The notes beneath the pieces were generated by a model, which did not search any database, was not told where the DNA came from, and saw nothing but the letters and a program-made list of their open reading frames with translations. Both the position numbers and the translations under genes were made by a program. DNA of 60,398 nucleotides from Flavobacterium sp. GTDB lineage: Bacteria > Bacteroidota > Bacteroidia > Flavobacteriales > Flavobacteriaceae. Below, in pieces: positions 1 through 8,919 of this stretch; positions within the stretch are counted from its first letter, which is position 1; each line of letters opens with the position of its first letter. The stretch covers positions 1-60,398 of the forward strand of contig NZ_JAIXWA010000059.1 in assembly GCF_027482425.1 (NCBI RefSeq). Direction: 5' to 3'.

Positions 1-18
1 CTAAACTTGTTTTTTTTG

Positions 19-90
19 TTTCTCTTAGGGGAATCGAACCCCTCTTGCAAGAATGAAAATCTTGAGTCCTAACCGATAGACGAACGGGCC
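19..90 (-). tRNA. tRNA-Glu(TTC)-like gene with defective acceptor stem
   Basis: On the minus strand a cloverleaf can be drawn from G1 at 90: D stem GTCT/GGAC, anticodon stem CAAGA/TCTTG, loop TTTTCAT with anticodon TTC, four-base variable loop, T stem AGGGG/CCCCT with loop TTCGATT. All internal arms pair. The acceptor does not: the 5' strand GGCCCGT faces AAGAGAA and only positions 3, 5 and 7 pair. The 3' strand therefore looks replaced or mutated. It lies just downstream of proS on the same strand. It may be a pseudogene, a chimeric copy or an assembly error; the body is clearly glutamate-type. No CCA is encoded. Confidence 0.7.
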
Positions 91-166
91 TACTGCTCAA
101 ATGCGGATGCAAAAATACAACTATTTTTTACACGTGCAAGTCCGCTTTTAAACTTTTTTATATTTT

Positions 167-1645
167 TTAATAGGCCTTGGCAAACAAGACACGACCGCTA
201 GATGGCGCCCCTGAAAACACACATTTTCCAGCCTCTTTTTCTTGGTCCAGAGGAATGCAACGAATGGTTGCTTTGGTTAATTCCTTTATCTTTTCTTCCG
301 TTTCTGGTGTACCATCCCAATGGGCAGCCAAAAAGCCTCCTTTTGCTTCCAAAACCATTTTGAATTCATCAAAATTATCCACCTTAGTAATATGACTATC
401 GCGGTACATAAACGCTTTTTGATACAAACTTTGCTGAATAGTTTCCATTAAATCAACAAGGTAGGCTTCTACCCCATCGCGGTGAACCACTTCTTTGGTT
501 AACGTATCTCTTCGAGCCAATTCCACCGTTCCTTGTTCTAAATCTTTGGGGCCAATTGCCATACGAATAGGCACTCCTTTGAGCTCCCATTCAGCAAATT
601 TAAAGCCTGGCTTTTGCGTAGTACGATCGTCAAACTTAACCGAAATACGCAATTTGCGTAAAGCCGCCAATATTTCATGAGCCACTGCACTGATGGCAGC
701 TAATTCTTCTTCGCTTTTGTAAATCGGAACAATAACCACTTGAATCGGCGCTAAATTAGGTGGCAAAACCAACCCATTATCATCCGAATGTGTCATTACC
801 AATGCTCCCATCAAGCGGGTTGAGACACCCCAGGAGGTTCCCCACACATACTCTTGTTTACCTTCTTTGTTAGCAAACTTTACATCAAATGCCTGTGCAA
901 AATTTTGACCTAAGAAGTGTGAAGTCCCTGCTTGCAATGCTTTTCCATCTTGCATCAACGCTTCAATACAATAGGTTTCTTCAGCCCCAGCAAAACGCTC
1001 GTTGGCTGTTTTCACTCCTTTAATTACGGGAATTGCCATGAAATTTTCGACAAAATCGGCATACACTTGCATCATTTGTTCGGTTTCGGCAATAGCTTCT
1101 TCACGGGTAGCATGTGCCGTATGTCCCTCCTGCCATAAAAACTCAGCCGTACGCAAAAACAAACGAGTACGCATTTCCCAACGCACTACATTCGCCCATT
1201 GATTAATAAGCAACGGTAAATCACGGTACGATTGAATCCAATTTTTGTACGTAGACCAAATAATAGCTTCACTAGTAGGACGAACGACTAATTCTTCCTC
1301 TAGTTTAGCTTGTGGATCAACGATAAGTTTTCCTTTTTGGGTTTCATCCGCTTTCAAACGGTAATGCGTTACTACGGCGCATTCTTTCGCAAATCCCTCT
1401 GCATTTTTTTCTTCAGCTTCGAACATACTTTTGGGAACAAACAAAGGAAAATACGCATTGCTGTGACCGGTTTCTTTAAACATCCGATCCAACTCGGCCT
1501 GCATTTTTTCCCAAATGGCATACCCATAGGGCTTTATCACCATACAGCCCCGTACACCGGAGTTTTCAGCCAAATCGGCTTTCACCACCAGCTCGTTATA
1601 CCACTTGGAATAATCCTCTTCTCGCTTTGTTAAGTTCTTACTCAT
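167..1645 (-). CDS. proS: Prolyl-tRNA synthetase (archaeal/eukaryal-type ProRS)
   Basis: Charges tRNA-Pro with proline in the cytosol. The 492-residue protein has the class II core: the motif 1 region around residues 40-72, RPTSEAIIW at 122-130 followed by the motif 2 region to about 175 ([13 protein letters not shown]), and motif 3 [12 protein letters not shown] at 269-280. An anticodon-binding domain follows from about 300 and a short C-terminal domain ends in FAKAY. It lacks the large editing insertion of bacterial-type ProRS between motifs 2 and 3, which marks the short archaeal-like form. The ATG at 1645 is chosen because [20 protein letters not shown] is the usual N-terminus. The Glu tRNA-like gene follows downstream. 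Confidence 0.97.
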   Translation of the reverse strand: MSKNLTKREEDYSKWYNELVVKADLAENSGVRGCMVIKPYGYAIWEKMQAELDRMFKETGHSNAYFPLFVPKSMFEAEEKNAEGFAKECAVVTHYRLKADETQKGKLIVDPQAKLEEELVVRPTSEAIIWSTYKNWIQSYRDLPLLINQWANVVRWEMRTRLFLRTAEFLWQEGHTAHATREEAIAETEQMMQVYADFVENFMAIPVIKGVKTANERFAGAEETYCIEALMQDGKALQAGTSHFLGQNFAQAFDVKFANKEGKQEYVWGTSWGVSTRLMGALVMTHSDDNGLVLPPNLAPIQVVIVPIYKSEEELAAISAVAHEILAALRKLRISVKFDDRTTQKPGFKFAEWELKGVPIRMAIGPKDLEQGTVELARRDTLTKEVVHRDGVEAYLVDLMETIQQSLYQKAFMYRDSHITKVDNFDEFKMVLEAKGGFLAAHWDGTPETEEKIKELTKATIRCIPLDQEKEAGKCVFSGAPSSGRVLFAKAY

Positions 1646-1709
1646 AATGAACAGTTTGGCACAAAAATTGTTTAATCAAATTTTAACTAATTAGTTCGGC
1701 AAAACTAAC

Positions 1710-1717
1710 TATTTTTG
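1710..1717 (+). promoter_or_regulatory. Bacteroidota -7 promoter box TATTTTTG
   Basis: TATTTTTG matches the TAnnTTTG consensus of Bacteroidota housekeeping promoters. It sits 29 bases before the ATG at 1747 and would place the transcript start past the in-frame ATG at 1720, which supports the later start for the lipoprotein gene. No clear TTG lies at the usual upstream distance. Confidence 0.55.
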
Positions 1718-1746
1718 TAATGACCGACAATAAAAATGCTATAGAT

Positions 1747-2769
1747 ATGAAAACTAATTTCCTTTCCCAAATCCGTAATTTCCGTTGGCTCCCAGTAGTC
1801 ACTTTGGGAATTTTGGTCACTTCTTGCGGTTCCTATCAAAATTCTTCCTATTACGACAACGATGGCGTATATGGTAGTACTGGAACCACTCGTACTAATG
1901 CTCCTCAACAGGACAATAGCAACAATGAATATTACCGTAATTATTTCAGCTCTCTAAACGAAGAGAGTCAAGAATTAATTACTGATGTTGAAAATTATAC
2001 TACGCCACAAGACAGTACACAAACCACTGCGGCACGCACCGCTTCCTCCAACTATAATGGTTGGGGAAATAATGCTACCAATGTCACCGTCAACTACTAT
2101 GACTCATGGAATGACGGCTGGGGTTGGAATGGCGGCTGGGGTCTTGGTTGGAACGCTGGCTGGGGCGGCTGGGGCTGGAACAACTGGGGTTGGAACGGCG
2201 GCTGGGGTCTCGGTTGGAATGCCGGCTGGGGCTGGGGCGGCTGGGGCGGCTGGGGTTGGAACTCCTGGTACGGTCCCGGTTGGGGTTGGGGTTGGAACTC
2301 TTGGTACGGACCCGGATGGGGCTGGGGTGGAGGTTGGAATAACCACTTTGCCTACAATGGGGGTCGTCGCAATACCATTTACCGCAACCCTTCTGCGCTT
2401 AACGGCCGTAATAGTGGAATTGGACGCACCAATAATGGTTTCACCCGAAGCAATAATTTTACCCGAGGCAATACCGTTCGTAACGGACGTGCAGATTACA
2501 CCAATGGGGTACGTCCTGTAAACATTACTAGAGGGAATAGTGGCGTACGTCAAAATTACTCTACGAACAACACACGACCCAACAACTCAACAAATTCGGG
2601 TTCCGTGCGCAACAACAGTACTCAAAATAATACACCCACGCGTAGTGAATCTAACACACGAAGCTATACTCCTTCTCGATCAAATTATGGTGGTGGCGGT
2701 AGCTATGGTGGCGGTGGCGGCTTTGGCGGTGGCGGTCGTTCTGGTGGCGGTGGCGGTGGTCGTCGTTAA
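1747..2769 (+). CDS. Trp/Gly/Asn-rich low-complexity lipoprotein, function unknown
   Basis: 340 residues from the ATG at 1747. The N-terminus has a basic stretch, a hydrophobic segment (LPVVTLGILV) and a lipobox ending TSC at Cys27, so a lipoprotein exported by Sec is likely. The middle, about residues 120-200, is made almost entirely of W, G and N in repeats such as WNGGWGLGWNAGWG (twice) and NSWYGPGWGWG (twice). An Arg/Asn-rich linker follows and the tail is poly-Gly (YGGGGGFGGGGRS) ending GRR. I recognise no enzyme domain. It is followed 33 bases later by the FadL-like gene, so envelope localisation and co-transcription are plausible. The Trp/Gly part may form a flexible or aggregating surface layer; that is a guess. 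Confidence 0.8.
   Translation: MKTNFLSQIRNFRWLPVVTLGILVTSCGSYQNSSYYDNDGVYGSTGTTRTNAPQQDNSNNEYYRNYFSSLNEESQELITDVENYTTPQDSTQTTAARTASSNYNGWGNNATNVTVNYYDSWNDGWGWNGGWGLGWNAGWGGWGWNNWGWNGGWGLGWNAGWGWGGWGGWGWNSWYGPGWGWGWNSWYGPGWGWGGGWNNHFAYNGGRRNTIYRNPSALNGRNSGIGRTNNGFTRSNNFTRGNTVRNGRADYTNGVRPVNITRGNSGVRQNYSTNNTRPNNSTNSGSVRNNSTQNNTPTRSESNTRSYTPSRSNYGGGGSYGGGGGFGGGGRSGGGGGGRR
2107..2340 (+). repeat. In-frame Trp/Gly codon repeats
   Basis: GGCTGGGG-type units are repeated imperfectly within the lipoprotein gene. The block encoding WGWNGGWGLGWNAGWG occurs twice, and the block encoding WNSWYGPGWGWG occurs twice. The local G content is far above that of neighbouring genes, and long spurious frames arise on both strands because of it. 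Confidence 0.85.
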
Positions 2770-2802
2770 TATATTCCATTTACAAACAAAGACTAGTTTT
2801 CT

Positions 2803-4335
2803 ATGAAAAAGATATTTGCCTTATGCTTCACTGGATTGGTAATGACCTCTGGATGGAGCCAAGACATTCAAGATGCCTTGCGATATTCGGTGCAAGACCT
2901 TAATGGTACGGCGCGATTTCGCGCTATGGGAGGTGCTTTTGGTGCTGTAGGTGGTGATTTAAGTGCCATTTCTGTCAATCCAGCAGGCTCCGTGATTTTC
3001 AGCAATAATCAAGCAGGAGCAACCCTAACCAATTTTAACACTACCAACCGCACCAATTATTTTGGCACCCAACAACGGGAAAATAATAACCATTTTGATA
3101 TCAATCAAGCGGGAGGTGTGTTAGTTTTTGTAGACCCTCTTAAAAAATCAGATTGGAATAAATTTGCTGTAGCTTTAAATTATGAGAATACGCAAAATTT
3201 GAACAATTCTGTTTTTCTTAGCGGTGTAAATCCCAATAATTCAATTGACCAATACTTCCTAAGTTTTGCCAATGGTAGAAATCCCTCTGAAGCAGTTCCA
3301 TTTGGGGCGCTAAATGATTTCTCCTTCGATGAGTTATTTTTTAACGAACAACAAGCCTATCTTGGGTATAACTCCTACATCATTGACCCCGTAAGTAATA
3401 ATCCGAATAATACTTCCTATTTTACCAATATTGCTCCGGGTGGAAATTATGCCCAAAGCTTTTTGCTCAACTCTTCCGGATATTCAAGTAAATTATCGGT
3501 GAATGGGTCAGCTCAATATCAAGATTGGTTGATGCTCGGAATCAATTTGAACTTTCATTTTGTCGATTATCGCCAAAGTACTTCGTTTTTTGAAGCCAAT
3601 TCAAATCCCCGCTATCCCACCGGTTCCACTGTAGATCGTGTGCGTTTTAACAATGATTTGTACACTTACGGGAACGGATTCTCAATACAATTGGGTGCCA
3701 TTTTTAAAGTACACAAAAATGCTCGTTTGGGACTTGCCTATCAATCCCCTACTTGGTTTCGCTTGAATGATGAATTACGTCAGTACATCGCTACCTCGGG
3801 TTTTGGTCTCAATGCAGATGCCAACAACACACAGTATAATTCAGTTGTTGTGGATCCCAATGTAACCATGATTTTCGAGCCCTATCGTTTGCGTACAGCC
3901 GATCGAGTTACGGCATCGGGTGTCTTTTTGTTTGGCAAACGCGGTTTAATCAGTGCGGATATCTCGCAACAGTTTTACCAAGGCAACACCTTTACACCGC
4001 AACGCGATTTTAGTGCTGAAAATGCTATCATCGATAATCAATTACAGGCGGCCACAGAAATTCGCTTAGGAACCGAATACAAATACAAACAATGGAGTCT
4101 TCGTGGAGGGTATCGTTGGTCTGAAAGTCCTTATAAAAACCACTATACGATGGGCAACTTAACGACCTATTCGGGAGGGTTAGGGTACAATTTTGGCGAT
4201 ACACGCTTGGATGTATCTTACAGTCACGGATGGCGAAATTTCAACCAACAAATGTTCAACCGTGGATTGACCGATACAGCGCGCAGTCGTGCCGTGTTTG
4301 ACAACATTTCTGTGACCCTTCTTTTTGAATTATAA
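2803..4335 (+). CDS. OmpP1/FadL/TodX-family outer-membrane transport protein
   Basis: 510-residue outer-membrane beta-barrel of the FadL-like family that in E. coli moves long-chain fatty acids; relatives in Flavobacteria are often labelled hemin receptors. A signal peptide (MKKIFALCFTGLVMTSGWSQ) is followed by the family's N-terminal signature: RFRAMGGAFGAVGGDLSAISVNPAGS at about 38-63, with small-residue turns. The rest alternates aromatic/polar strands and ends in ISVTLLFEL, a typical barrel C-terminus. It lies 33 bases after the lipoprotein gene on the same strand and ends at a strong hairpin, so the two probably form a unit. The substrate cannot be read from sequence. Confidence 0.88.
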   Translation: MKKIFALCFTGLVMTSGWSQDIQDALRYSVQDLNGTARFRAMGGAFGAVGGDLSAISVNPAGSVIFSNNQAGATLTNFNTTNRTNYFGTQQRENNNHFDINQAGGVLVFVDPLKKSDWNKFAVALNYENTQNLNNSVFLSGVNPNNSIDQYFLSFANGRNPSEAVPFGALNDFSFDELFFNEQQAYLGYNSYIIDPVSNNPNNTSYFTNIAPGGNYAQSFLLNSSGYSSKLSVNGSAQYQDWLMLGINLNFHFVDYRQSTSFFEANSNPRYPTGSTVDRVRFNNDLYTYGNGFSIQLGAIFKVHKNARLGLAYQSPTWFRLNDELRQYIATSGFGLNADANNTQYNSVVVDPNVTMIFEPYRLRTADRVTASGVFLFGKRGLISADISQQFYQGNTFTPQRDFSAENAIIDNQLQAATEIRLGTEYKYKQWSLRGGYRWSESPYKNHYTMGNLTTYSGGLGYNFGDTRLDVSYSHGWRNFNQQMFNRGLTDTARSRAVFDNISVTLLFEL

Positions 4336-4351
4336 TTCTACTATACCCTAC

Positions 4352-4381
4352 AAAAGCCGTCGGTTCGATGGCTTTTTTTTT
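4352..4381 (+). terminator. Rho-independent terminator after the FadL-like gene
   Basis: Ten-pair stem AAAGCCGTCG / CGATGGCTTT (one G-U pair) with a three-base loop, followed by a run of T. It separates the FadL-like gene from rimO. Confidence 0.85.
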
Positions 4382-4395
4382 ATGCTGTTTCCTTT

Positions 4396-4424
4396 TTGAG
4401 ACTGAAATAAATAGCCTAATTTTG
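4396..4424 (+). promoter_or_regulatory. Promoter for rimO
   Basis: TTG at 4396-4398, an 18-base spacer, then TAATTTTG at 4417-4424. This is a good match to the TTG-N17-23-TAnnTTTG pattern, 20 bases before the rimO ATG. Confidence 0.65.
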
Positions 4425-4444
4425 CAGTCCATTTTTCAAAAACT

Positions 4445-5746
4445 ATGAGAACCAAATCGGTCAAAAAAAATAAGATCAACGTAATCACCTTAGGGTGTTC
4501 AAAAAACACGTATGATAGTGAAGTCTTAATGGGACAATTGCGTGCCAACGGTAAAGAGGTGGTACATGAACAAGAAGGCAATATTGTGGTTATCAACACC
4601 TGCGGATTTATTGATAATGCCAAAGAAGAATCGGTAAATACTATATTGGAATACGCCGACAAAAAAGAACGCGGCGTGGTTGATAAAGTTTTTGTCACTG
4701 GCTGCCTTTCTGAAAGATACCGCCCTGATTTGGAGAAAGAAATTCCAAACATTGACCAATATTTTGGGACTACTGAATTGCCTCTTTTATTAAAAGCTTT
4801 GGGTGCCGATTATAAGCATGAACTTTTGGGAGAACGACTCACTACGACTCCTAAAAATTATGCGTATTTAAAAATCGCCGAAGGATGTGACCGGCCTTGT
4901 AGTTTTTGTGCCATTCCATTGATGCGCGGAAAACATATATCACAACCGATTGAAAAATTGGTAAAAGAGGCTGAAGGATTGGCCAAAAATGGTGTTAAAG
5001 AATTGATTTTAATTGCCCAAGACCTCACCTATTACGGATTGGATTTATACAAGAAAAGAAACTTAGCCGAACTTTTGGAAGCCTTAGTGAACGTTGAAGG
5101 TATTGAGTGGATTCGGTTGCATTATGCCTTTCCTTCAGGATTCCCCATGGATGTTTTGGAGGTTATGCGACGGGAACCAAAAATTTGTAATTACATCGAT
5201 ATTCCATTGCAACATATTTCTGATGCCATTTTAAAATCGATGAAACGTGGAACGACACAGGAAAAAACAACGCGATTGTTGAAAGAATTTCGAGAGGCTG
5301 TTCCGGGTATTGCCATTCGTACAACATTAATTGTAGGATATCCCGGCGAGTCGGAAGAAGATTTCCAAATTTTGAAAGACTGGGTTAGCGAAATGCGCTT
5401 TGAACGTTTGGGTTGTTTTACGTATTCACACGAAGAAAATACGGGAGCATATGCGCTAGAAGACGATGTCCCTGAAGCTATAAAATTGGCGCGTCAACAA
5501 GAAATCATGGATATTCAATCGCAACTATCTTTTGAATTAAATCAAGAAAAAATCGGTCAAACGTTTCGTTGTGTCATCGATCGAAAAGAAGGGAACTATT
5601 TCGTAGGACGCACAGAATTTGATAGTCCCGATGTCGATAATGAAGTATTGATTGACGCCTCACAACACTATTTAAAAACAGGAGAATTTACAACGGTACG
5701 TATTTTTGACGCCAGTGAATTTGACCTTTACGGAGAACCGATATAA
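4445..5746 (+). CDS. rimO: Ribosomal protein S12 methylthiotransferase RimO
   Basis: Radical SAM enzyme that adds a methylthio group to an Asp of ribosomal protein S12. 433 residues, normal length. The N-terminal MTTase domain carries the three cluster cysteines C18 (LGCSKNT), C53 (NTCGF) and C87 (TGCLSERY). The radical SAM domain has CDRPCSFC at 148-155, binding the second [4Fe-4S] cluster. A TRAM domain follows at the C-terminus (from about 370, IGQTFRCVIDRKEGN). The sequence LGCSKNTYDSE and the Y/F pattern fit RimO rather than MiaB. It stands alone with its own promoter, and the small secreted protein gene begins 28 bases after it. Confidence 0.96.
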   Translation: MRTKSVKKNKINVITLGCSKNTYDSEVLMGQLRANGKEVVHEQEGNIVVINTCGFIDNAKEESVNTILEYADKKERGVVDKVFVTGCLSERYRPDLEKEIPNIDQYFGTTELPLLLKALGADYKHELLGERLTTTPKNYAYLKIAEGCDRPCSFCAIPLMRGKHISQPIEKLVKEAEGLAKNGVKELILIAQDLTYYGLDLYKKRNLAELLEALVNVEGIEWIRLHYAFPSGFPMDVLEVMRREPKICNYIDIPLQHISDAILKSMKRGTTQEKTTRLLKEFREAVPGIAIRTTLIVGYPGESEEDFQILKDWVSEMRFERLGCFTYSHEENTGAYALEDDVPEAIKLARQQEIMDIQSQLSFELNQEKIGQTFRCVIDRKEGNYFVGRTEFDSPDVDNEVLIDASQHYLKTGEFTTVRIFDASEFDLYGEPI

Positions 5747-5774
5747 TTTGTATCTTTACGAAAACGAAGTTATT

Positions 5775-6224
5775 ATGAAAAAAATCGCTTTGCTATTTTG
5801 TTGCACCGTAACGCTCACCGGTTGGGCACAAATGGGCATGATGAATAACGGTATGGGGGGCATGGGTCGCTCTGGTATGGGAATGCAACCGCCAATGTCT
5901 CGTGAAAAGACACCGGAACAACTTGAAAAAGAACGGTTAGAATCGGTCCAAAAAACGGTAGATAAATTAAAAACCGATTTGAAACTGGACGAATTACAAG
6001 TGATCATTGTTCAAAAAGAATTTGATGCCAGCTCCAAAAAAATCAATGCCATCATGAAAAAAGAAAACATGGCACAGGATGAAAAGCTGAGCGAAATTAG
6101 CGCCATTAATGAAACGGCTGAACGCAATGTGATGAACTTCCTGAATGACGAACAAAAGAAAAAATTTAAGGAAATCATATTAGACCGTCAAAAGAGGATG
6201 GAAGCTATGAAAACTAGATCCTAA
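5775..6224 (+). CDS. Small secreted Met/Gly-rich helical protein, function unknown
   Basis: 149 residues from the ATG at 5775, where a clean signal peptide starts (MKKIALLFCCTVTLTGWAQ). After cleavage there is a Met/Gly-rich stretch (MGMMNNGMGGMGRSGMGM) and then a charged, mostly helical region with Lys/Glu repeats to the end. The overall shape recalls periplasmic Spy/CpxP-like or LTXXQ proteins, but I see no LTxxQ motif, so that is only a comparison. The Met-rich part could bind metal or be disordered. It lies 28 bases after rimO and before a strong hairpin. Confidence 0.8.
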   Translation: MKKIALLFCCTVTLTGWAQMGMMNNGMGGMGRSGMGMQPPMSREKTPEQLEKERLESVQKTVDKLKTDLKLDELQVIIVQKEFDASSKKINAIMKKENMAQDEKLSEISAINETAERNVMNFLNDEQKKKFKEIILDRQKRMEAMKTRS

Positions 6225-6229
6225 AATAA

Positions 6230-6258
6230 AAAACTCCTGAGTCACCTCAGGAGTTTTT
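6230..6258. terminator. Bidirectional terminator between convergent genes
   Basis: Eleven-pair perfect stem AAACTCCTGAG / CTCAGGAGTTT with loop TCAC, an A run before it and a T run after it. It serves the secreted protein gene and can also serve the leftward DUF1573 gene ending at 6290. Confidence 0.85.
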
Positions 6259-6289
6259 CGTTCTTCTTAATCACCTTTATATCGAAAAC

Positions 6290-6706
6290 TTATGATTTTG
6301 CAATCACAGTTCCTTTAAAAGTCAACACTTTTGGCGTTTCTTCAGCATTGGTGGTTACCGTAATAGTTTTGGCAAACGCTCCAGCAGCAGCTGCATTGTA
6401 GGTAGCTTTTACATACCCAGTTTTCCCAGGTGCTACGGCTTCTTTGGTATAATCGGCTGCAGTACATCCACAAGAAGGTTTTACATTGGTAATCAATACC
6501 GACTTAGTCCCTGTGTTTTTAAATGAAAACTCGATTGTTTTAGGAGTTCCTTGTGGAATTTCACCTACATCTACAGTTTCTGATTTCCAAACTACAGGAG
6601 AAGCCTCTTTGGCCGAAACGGTAGTGGGTTGCTCAATTACGGTCGCTGTTGTGAATGACATCAATCCGAAGGCTAAAGCCGCTAAAGTAATTTTTACTGT
6701 TTTCAT
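6290..6706 (-). CDS. DUF1573 secreted protein
   Basis: 138 residues with a signal peptide (MKTVKITLAALAFGLMSFTTA) and an Ig-like DUF1573 domain: the VDVGEIPQGTPKTIEFSFKN opening at about 48-67 and the hallmark SCGCT at about 84-88, followed by PGKTGYVKATYN. The family is very common in Bacteroidota and is thought to be periplasmic or secreted; its biochemical role is not established. It is divergent from the histidine kinase gene, with about 170 bases between them. Confidence 0.9.
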   Translation of the reverse strand: MKTVKITLAALAFGLMSFTTATVIEQPTTVSAKEASPVVWKSETVDVGEIPQGTPKTIEFSFKNTGTKSVLITNVKPSCGCTAADYTKEAVAPGKTGYVKATYNAAAAGAFAKTITVTTNAEETPKVLTFKGTVIAKS

Positions 6707-6879
6707 ACGAAATGAATTTTTGGTTTTATAATTAAAGTAAGTTTTCTAATTGCTATGATACAAATGTAAATCCAATTTCGATAGTAGGTTGTTAACCGCT
6801 CTCGAATCTTTGTTAATGACTTGTTAACAGTCGGTATCCACCCATTTTTTAAGTAATTTTGAGACTCAATATTTTGCTT

Positions 6880-8145
6880 TTGAAGACCAAAAAACTCAAT
6901 ATCGTCATCGTTCTTGGCATGATTGCTACCTTAGGCATTCTGATTGCTCAGTTGCTTTGGACACGGGAAGCCTTTAGCTTGGAGGAAAAAAAATTCACCC
7001 AAAAAGCCCACATTGCACTCTTGGAAGTCGTCAAAAAACTCTATGAGGGTAAAGATAGCGAATTACCGCCCAACAATCCCGTAGAGAAAGTAGCCAATGA
7101 CTACTACATTGTGAATGTTGAAAATGATTTTCAACCCGATATTTTGGAATATTATCTGAAAACAGAATTCGCCAAAATGAACATCACAACCGACTTTGAA
7201 TATGCCATGTACAACTGCAATAGCGATGAAATGGTGTATGGCAATTACGTAGCGATGAGCGATAAAAAACCGAGTACCCATAATGTCTATTTTCCGAAAC
7301 ACAAAAATCTCGTTTATTATTTTGCCGTGCGGTTTCCCAATGAAACGTCGTATTTATTAAGCTCGCTACGGTTTTGGTTTGTATTATCCTTCGCCTTAAT
7401 GGTTGTACTCTTGGTGTATGTGTACTCCATTTATACCATTATCCAACAAAAAAAATACTCCGAATTGCAACGGGACTTCATCAACAACATGACCCATGAA
7501 TTCAAAACGCCCCTCTCCTCTATCCTACTCGCTTCGAGTTACCTCAACAAGCAAGAGGTGATCCGCGAGCAAAAAAAATTACACGACTACACCGAAATCA
7601 TCATCAATCAAAGTAAAAAACTAAATCACCATATCGAAAAAGTTTTAAACATTGCCAAAAGCGATGAATCCCCTCTAGCCCTTCAACCCGAGAAATTGGC
7701 TTTACTCCCGCTTTTAGAAGAAGCCGCTGAAACCATTAAATTAAAAAACGAACAGGTTAGCGTGACGATTCAAGCGGAACGCGATTATACTATTGAAGCT
7801 GATCGGTTTCATTTTTCCAACATCATTTATAATTTGTTGGATAATTCTGTTAAATACTGCAACTTACAACCGATAATACAAATTCAAGTTGACGAAGACC
7901 GCTTCGGGTTACGTTTGCAATTTATAGACAATGGAATTGGAGTAGCACCCAAAAATTTAAATTTAATCTTTGATAAATTTTATCGCGTCGCGGACCAAAA
8001 AAGCAATGAAGTAAATGGATTTGGTTTGGGATTGTTTTATGTTAAAAAAATTTGCATCCAACACCAATGGAAGATTAGCGCTCAAAATAACAAAGAACAC
8101 GGACTGACGATAACGATTCAAATTCCAAAAAAACACTATGCATAA
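6880..8145 (+). CDS. Membrane sensor histidine kinase
   Basis: Senses an unknown signal and phosphorylates the adjacent response regulator. No ATG fits the N-terminus; TTG codons at 6859, 6874 and 6880 are possible and 6880 (M-KTKKLNIVIVLG) gives 421 residues. Numbering from 6859: membrane segment about 14-33, periplasmic domain about 35-170, second membrane segment about 172-195, no HAMP or PAS domain, HisKA with H213 in NNMTHEFKTPLSS, N box around NLLDNSVKYC (325-334), G1 DNGIG (357-361), G2 GFGLGL (387-392). The stop overlaps the regulator start by 8 bases, so the two are translationally coupled. Confidence 0.93.
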   Translation: MKTKKLNIVIVLGMIATLGILIAQLLWTREAFSLEEKKFTQKAHIALLEVVKKLYEGKDSELPPNNPVEKVANDYYIVNVENDFQPDILEYYLKTEFAKMNITTDFEYAMYNCNSDEMVYGNYVAMSDKKPSTHNVYFPKHKNLVYYFAVRFPNETSYLLSSLRFWFVLSFALMVVLLVYVYSIYTIIQQKKYSELQRDFINNMTHEFKTPLSSILLASSYLNKQEVIREQKKLHDYTEIIINQSKKLNHHIEKVLNIAKSDESPLALQPEKLALLPLLEEAAETIKLKNEQVSVTIQAERDYTIEADRFHFSNIIYNLLDNSVKYCNLQPIIQIQVDEDRFGLRLQFIDNGIGVAPKNLNLIFDKFYRVADQKSNEVNGFGLGLFYVKKICIQHQWKISAQNNKEHGLTITIQIPKKHYA

Positions 8146-8827
8146 CTTCAAAATTCTCTATGCGGAAGATGATGAAACCATTGCGTTTCTTACAAAAGAT
8201 CATCTAGAAAATTTCTATGCCGTAGACCATTTTGCCGATGGAGCTGCGGCCTTGGAGGGTTTCCTTTCGAGCGAATACGATTTGTGCATCTTAGACATCA
8301 TGATGCCCAAAATGGATGGTTTTGAATTGGCAGAGGCCATTCGAAAAAAGAATCAAGAAATTCCCATTATTTTTCTTTCCGCCAAAACCCTGAAGGAAGA
8401 TCGTATTCGGGGACTAAAAATTGGTGCCGATGACTATTTGGTAAAACCCTTTAGTATTGAGGAATTAATGTTGAAAATCGATATTTTTTTACGTCGTTCT
8501 CATAAAAAAGCAGCGCCACCGCCAAGCCCATTTTATACCGTGGGAACCTATCAATTTGATGCCGCCAATTATCGCGTATTCAATGATACGGAGACCATTT
8601 CGCTCACCCAACGGGAATCGGATTTACTAAAACTTTTTTTAGACCATAAAAATCAAGTCCTTAAACGTGAAGAAATCCTAAAAGCCTTGTGGGGCGAAGA
8701 CGATTACTTTATGGGCCGAAGTTTGGATGTTTTCATTTCTCGCTTGCGTAAAATATTTGCTGGACAAGACGGCATTACCATTGAAAACTTACACGGCATC
8801 GGATTTAAATTTAATTGTGAGGCGTAA
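8138..8827 (+). CDS. OmpR/PhoB-family response regulator
   Basis: 229 residues. The receiver domain has the acidic pocket E10/D11/D12, phospho-acceptor D53 (CILDIMMPKMDG), S81 and K103 (LVKPF). The C-terminal winged-helix DNA-binding domain covers about 130-229 and includes the TQRESDLLKLFLDHKNQVLKREEIL helices and the SLDVFISRLRKIF recognition region. It is coupled to the upstream kinase by an 8-base overlap. The target genes are unknown. The pair resembles the Bacteroidota RprX/RprY type in architecture, but I cannot assign that name. Confidence 0.95.
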   Translation: MHNFKILYAEDDETIAFLTKDHLENFYAVDHFADGAAALEGFLSSEYDLCILDIMMPKMDGFELAEAIRKKNQEIPIIFLSAKTLKEDRIRGLKIGADDYLVKPFSIEELMLKIDIFLRRSHKKAAPPPSPFYTVGTYQFDAANYRVFNDTETISLTQRESDLLKLFLDHKNQVLKREEILKALWGEDDYFMGRSLDVFISRLRKIFAGQDGITIENLHGIGFKFNCEA

Positions 8828-8887
8828 GGGAAATGTTTTTGAATACTAATTTATTGTAAAAGCCAAAAACTATTTCATTAGACTCAA

Positions 8888-8919
8888 AAAAAAACCTGCA
8901 CAATTGGCAGGTTTTTCTT
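8888..8919. terminator. Bidirectional terminator between convergent operons
   Basis: Stem AAACCTGC (8892-8899) and GCAGGTTT (8907-8914) around a seven-base loop, flanked by an A run and a T run. It lies between the response regulator gene and the leftward carboxyltransferase gene. Confidence 0.8.

Noticed and set aside
1985..2553. Long frames on both strands inside the Trp/Gly region
   Set aside because: They arise from biased repetitive G-rich codons; the lipoprotein frame has a signal peptide and lipobox.
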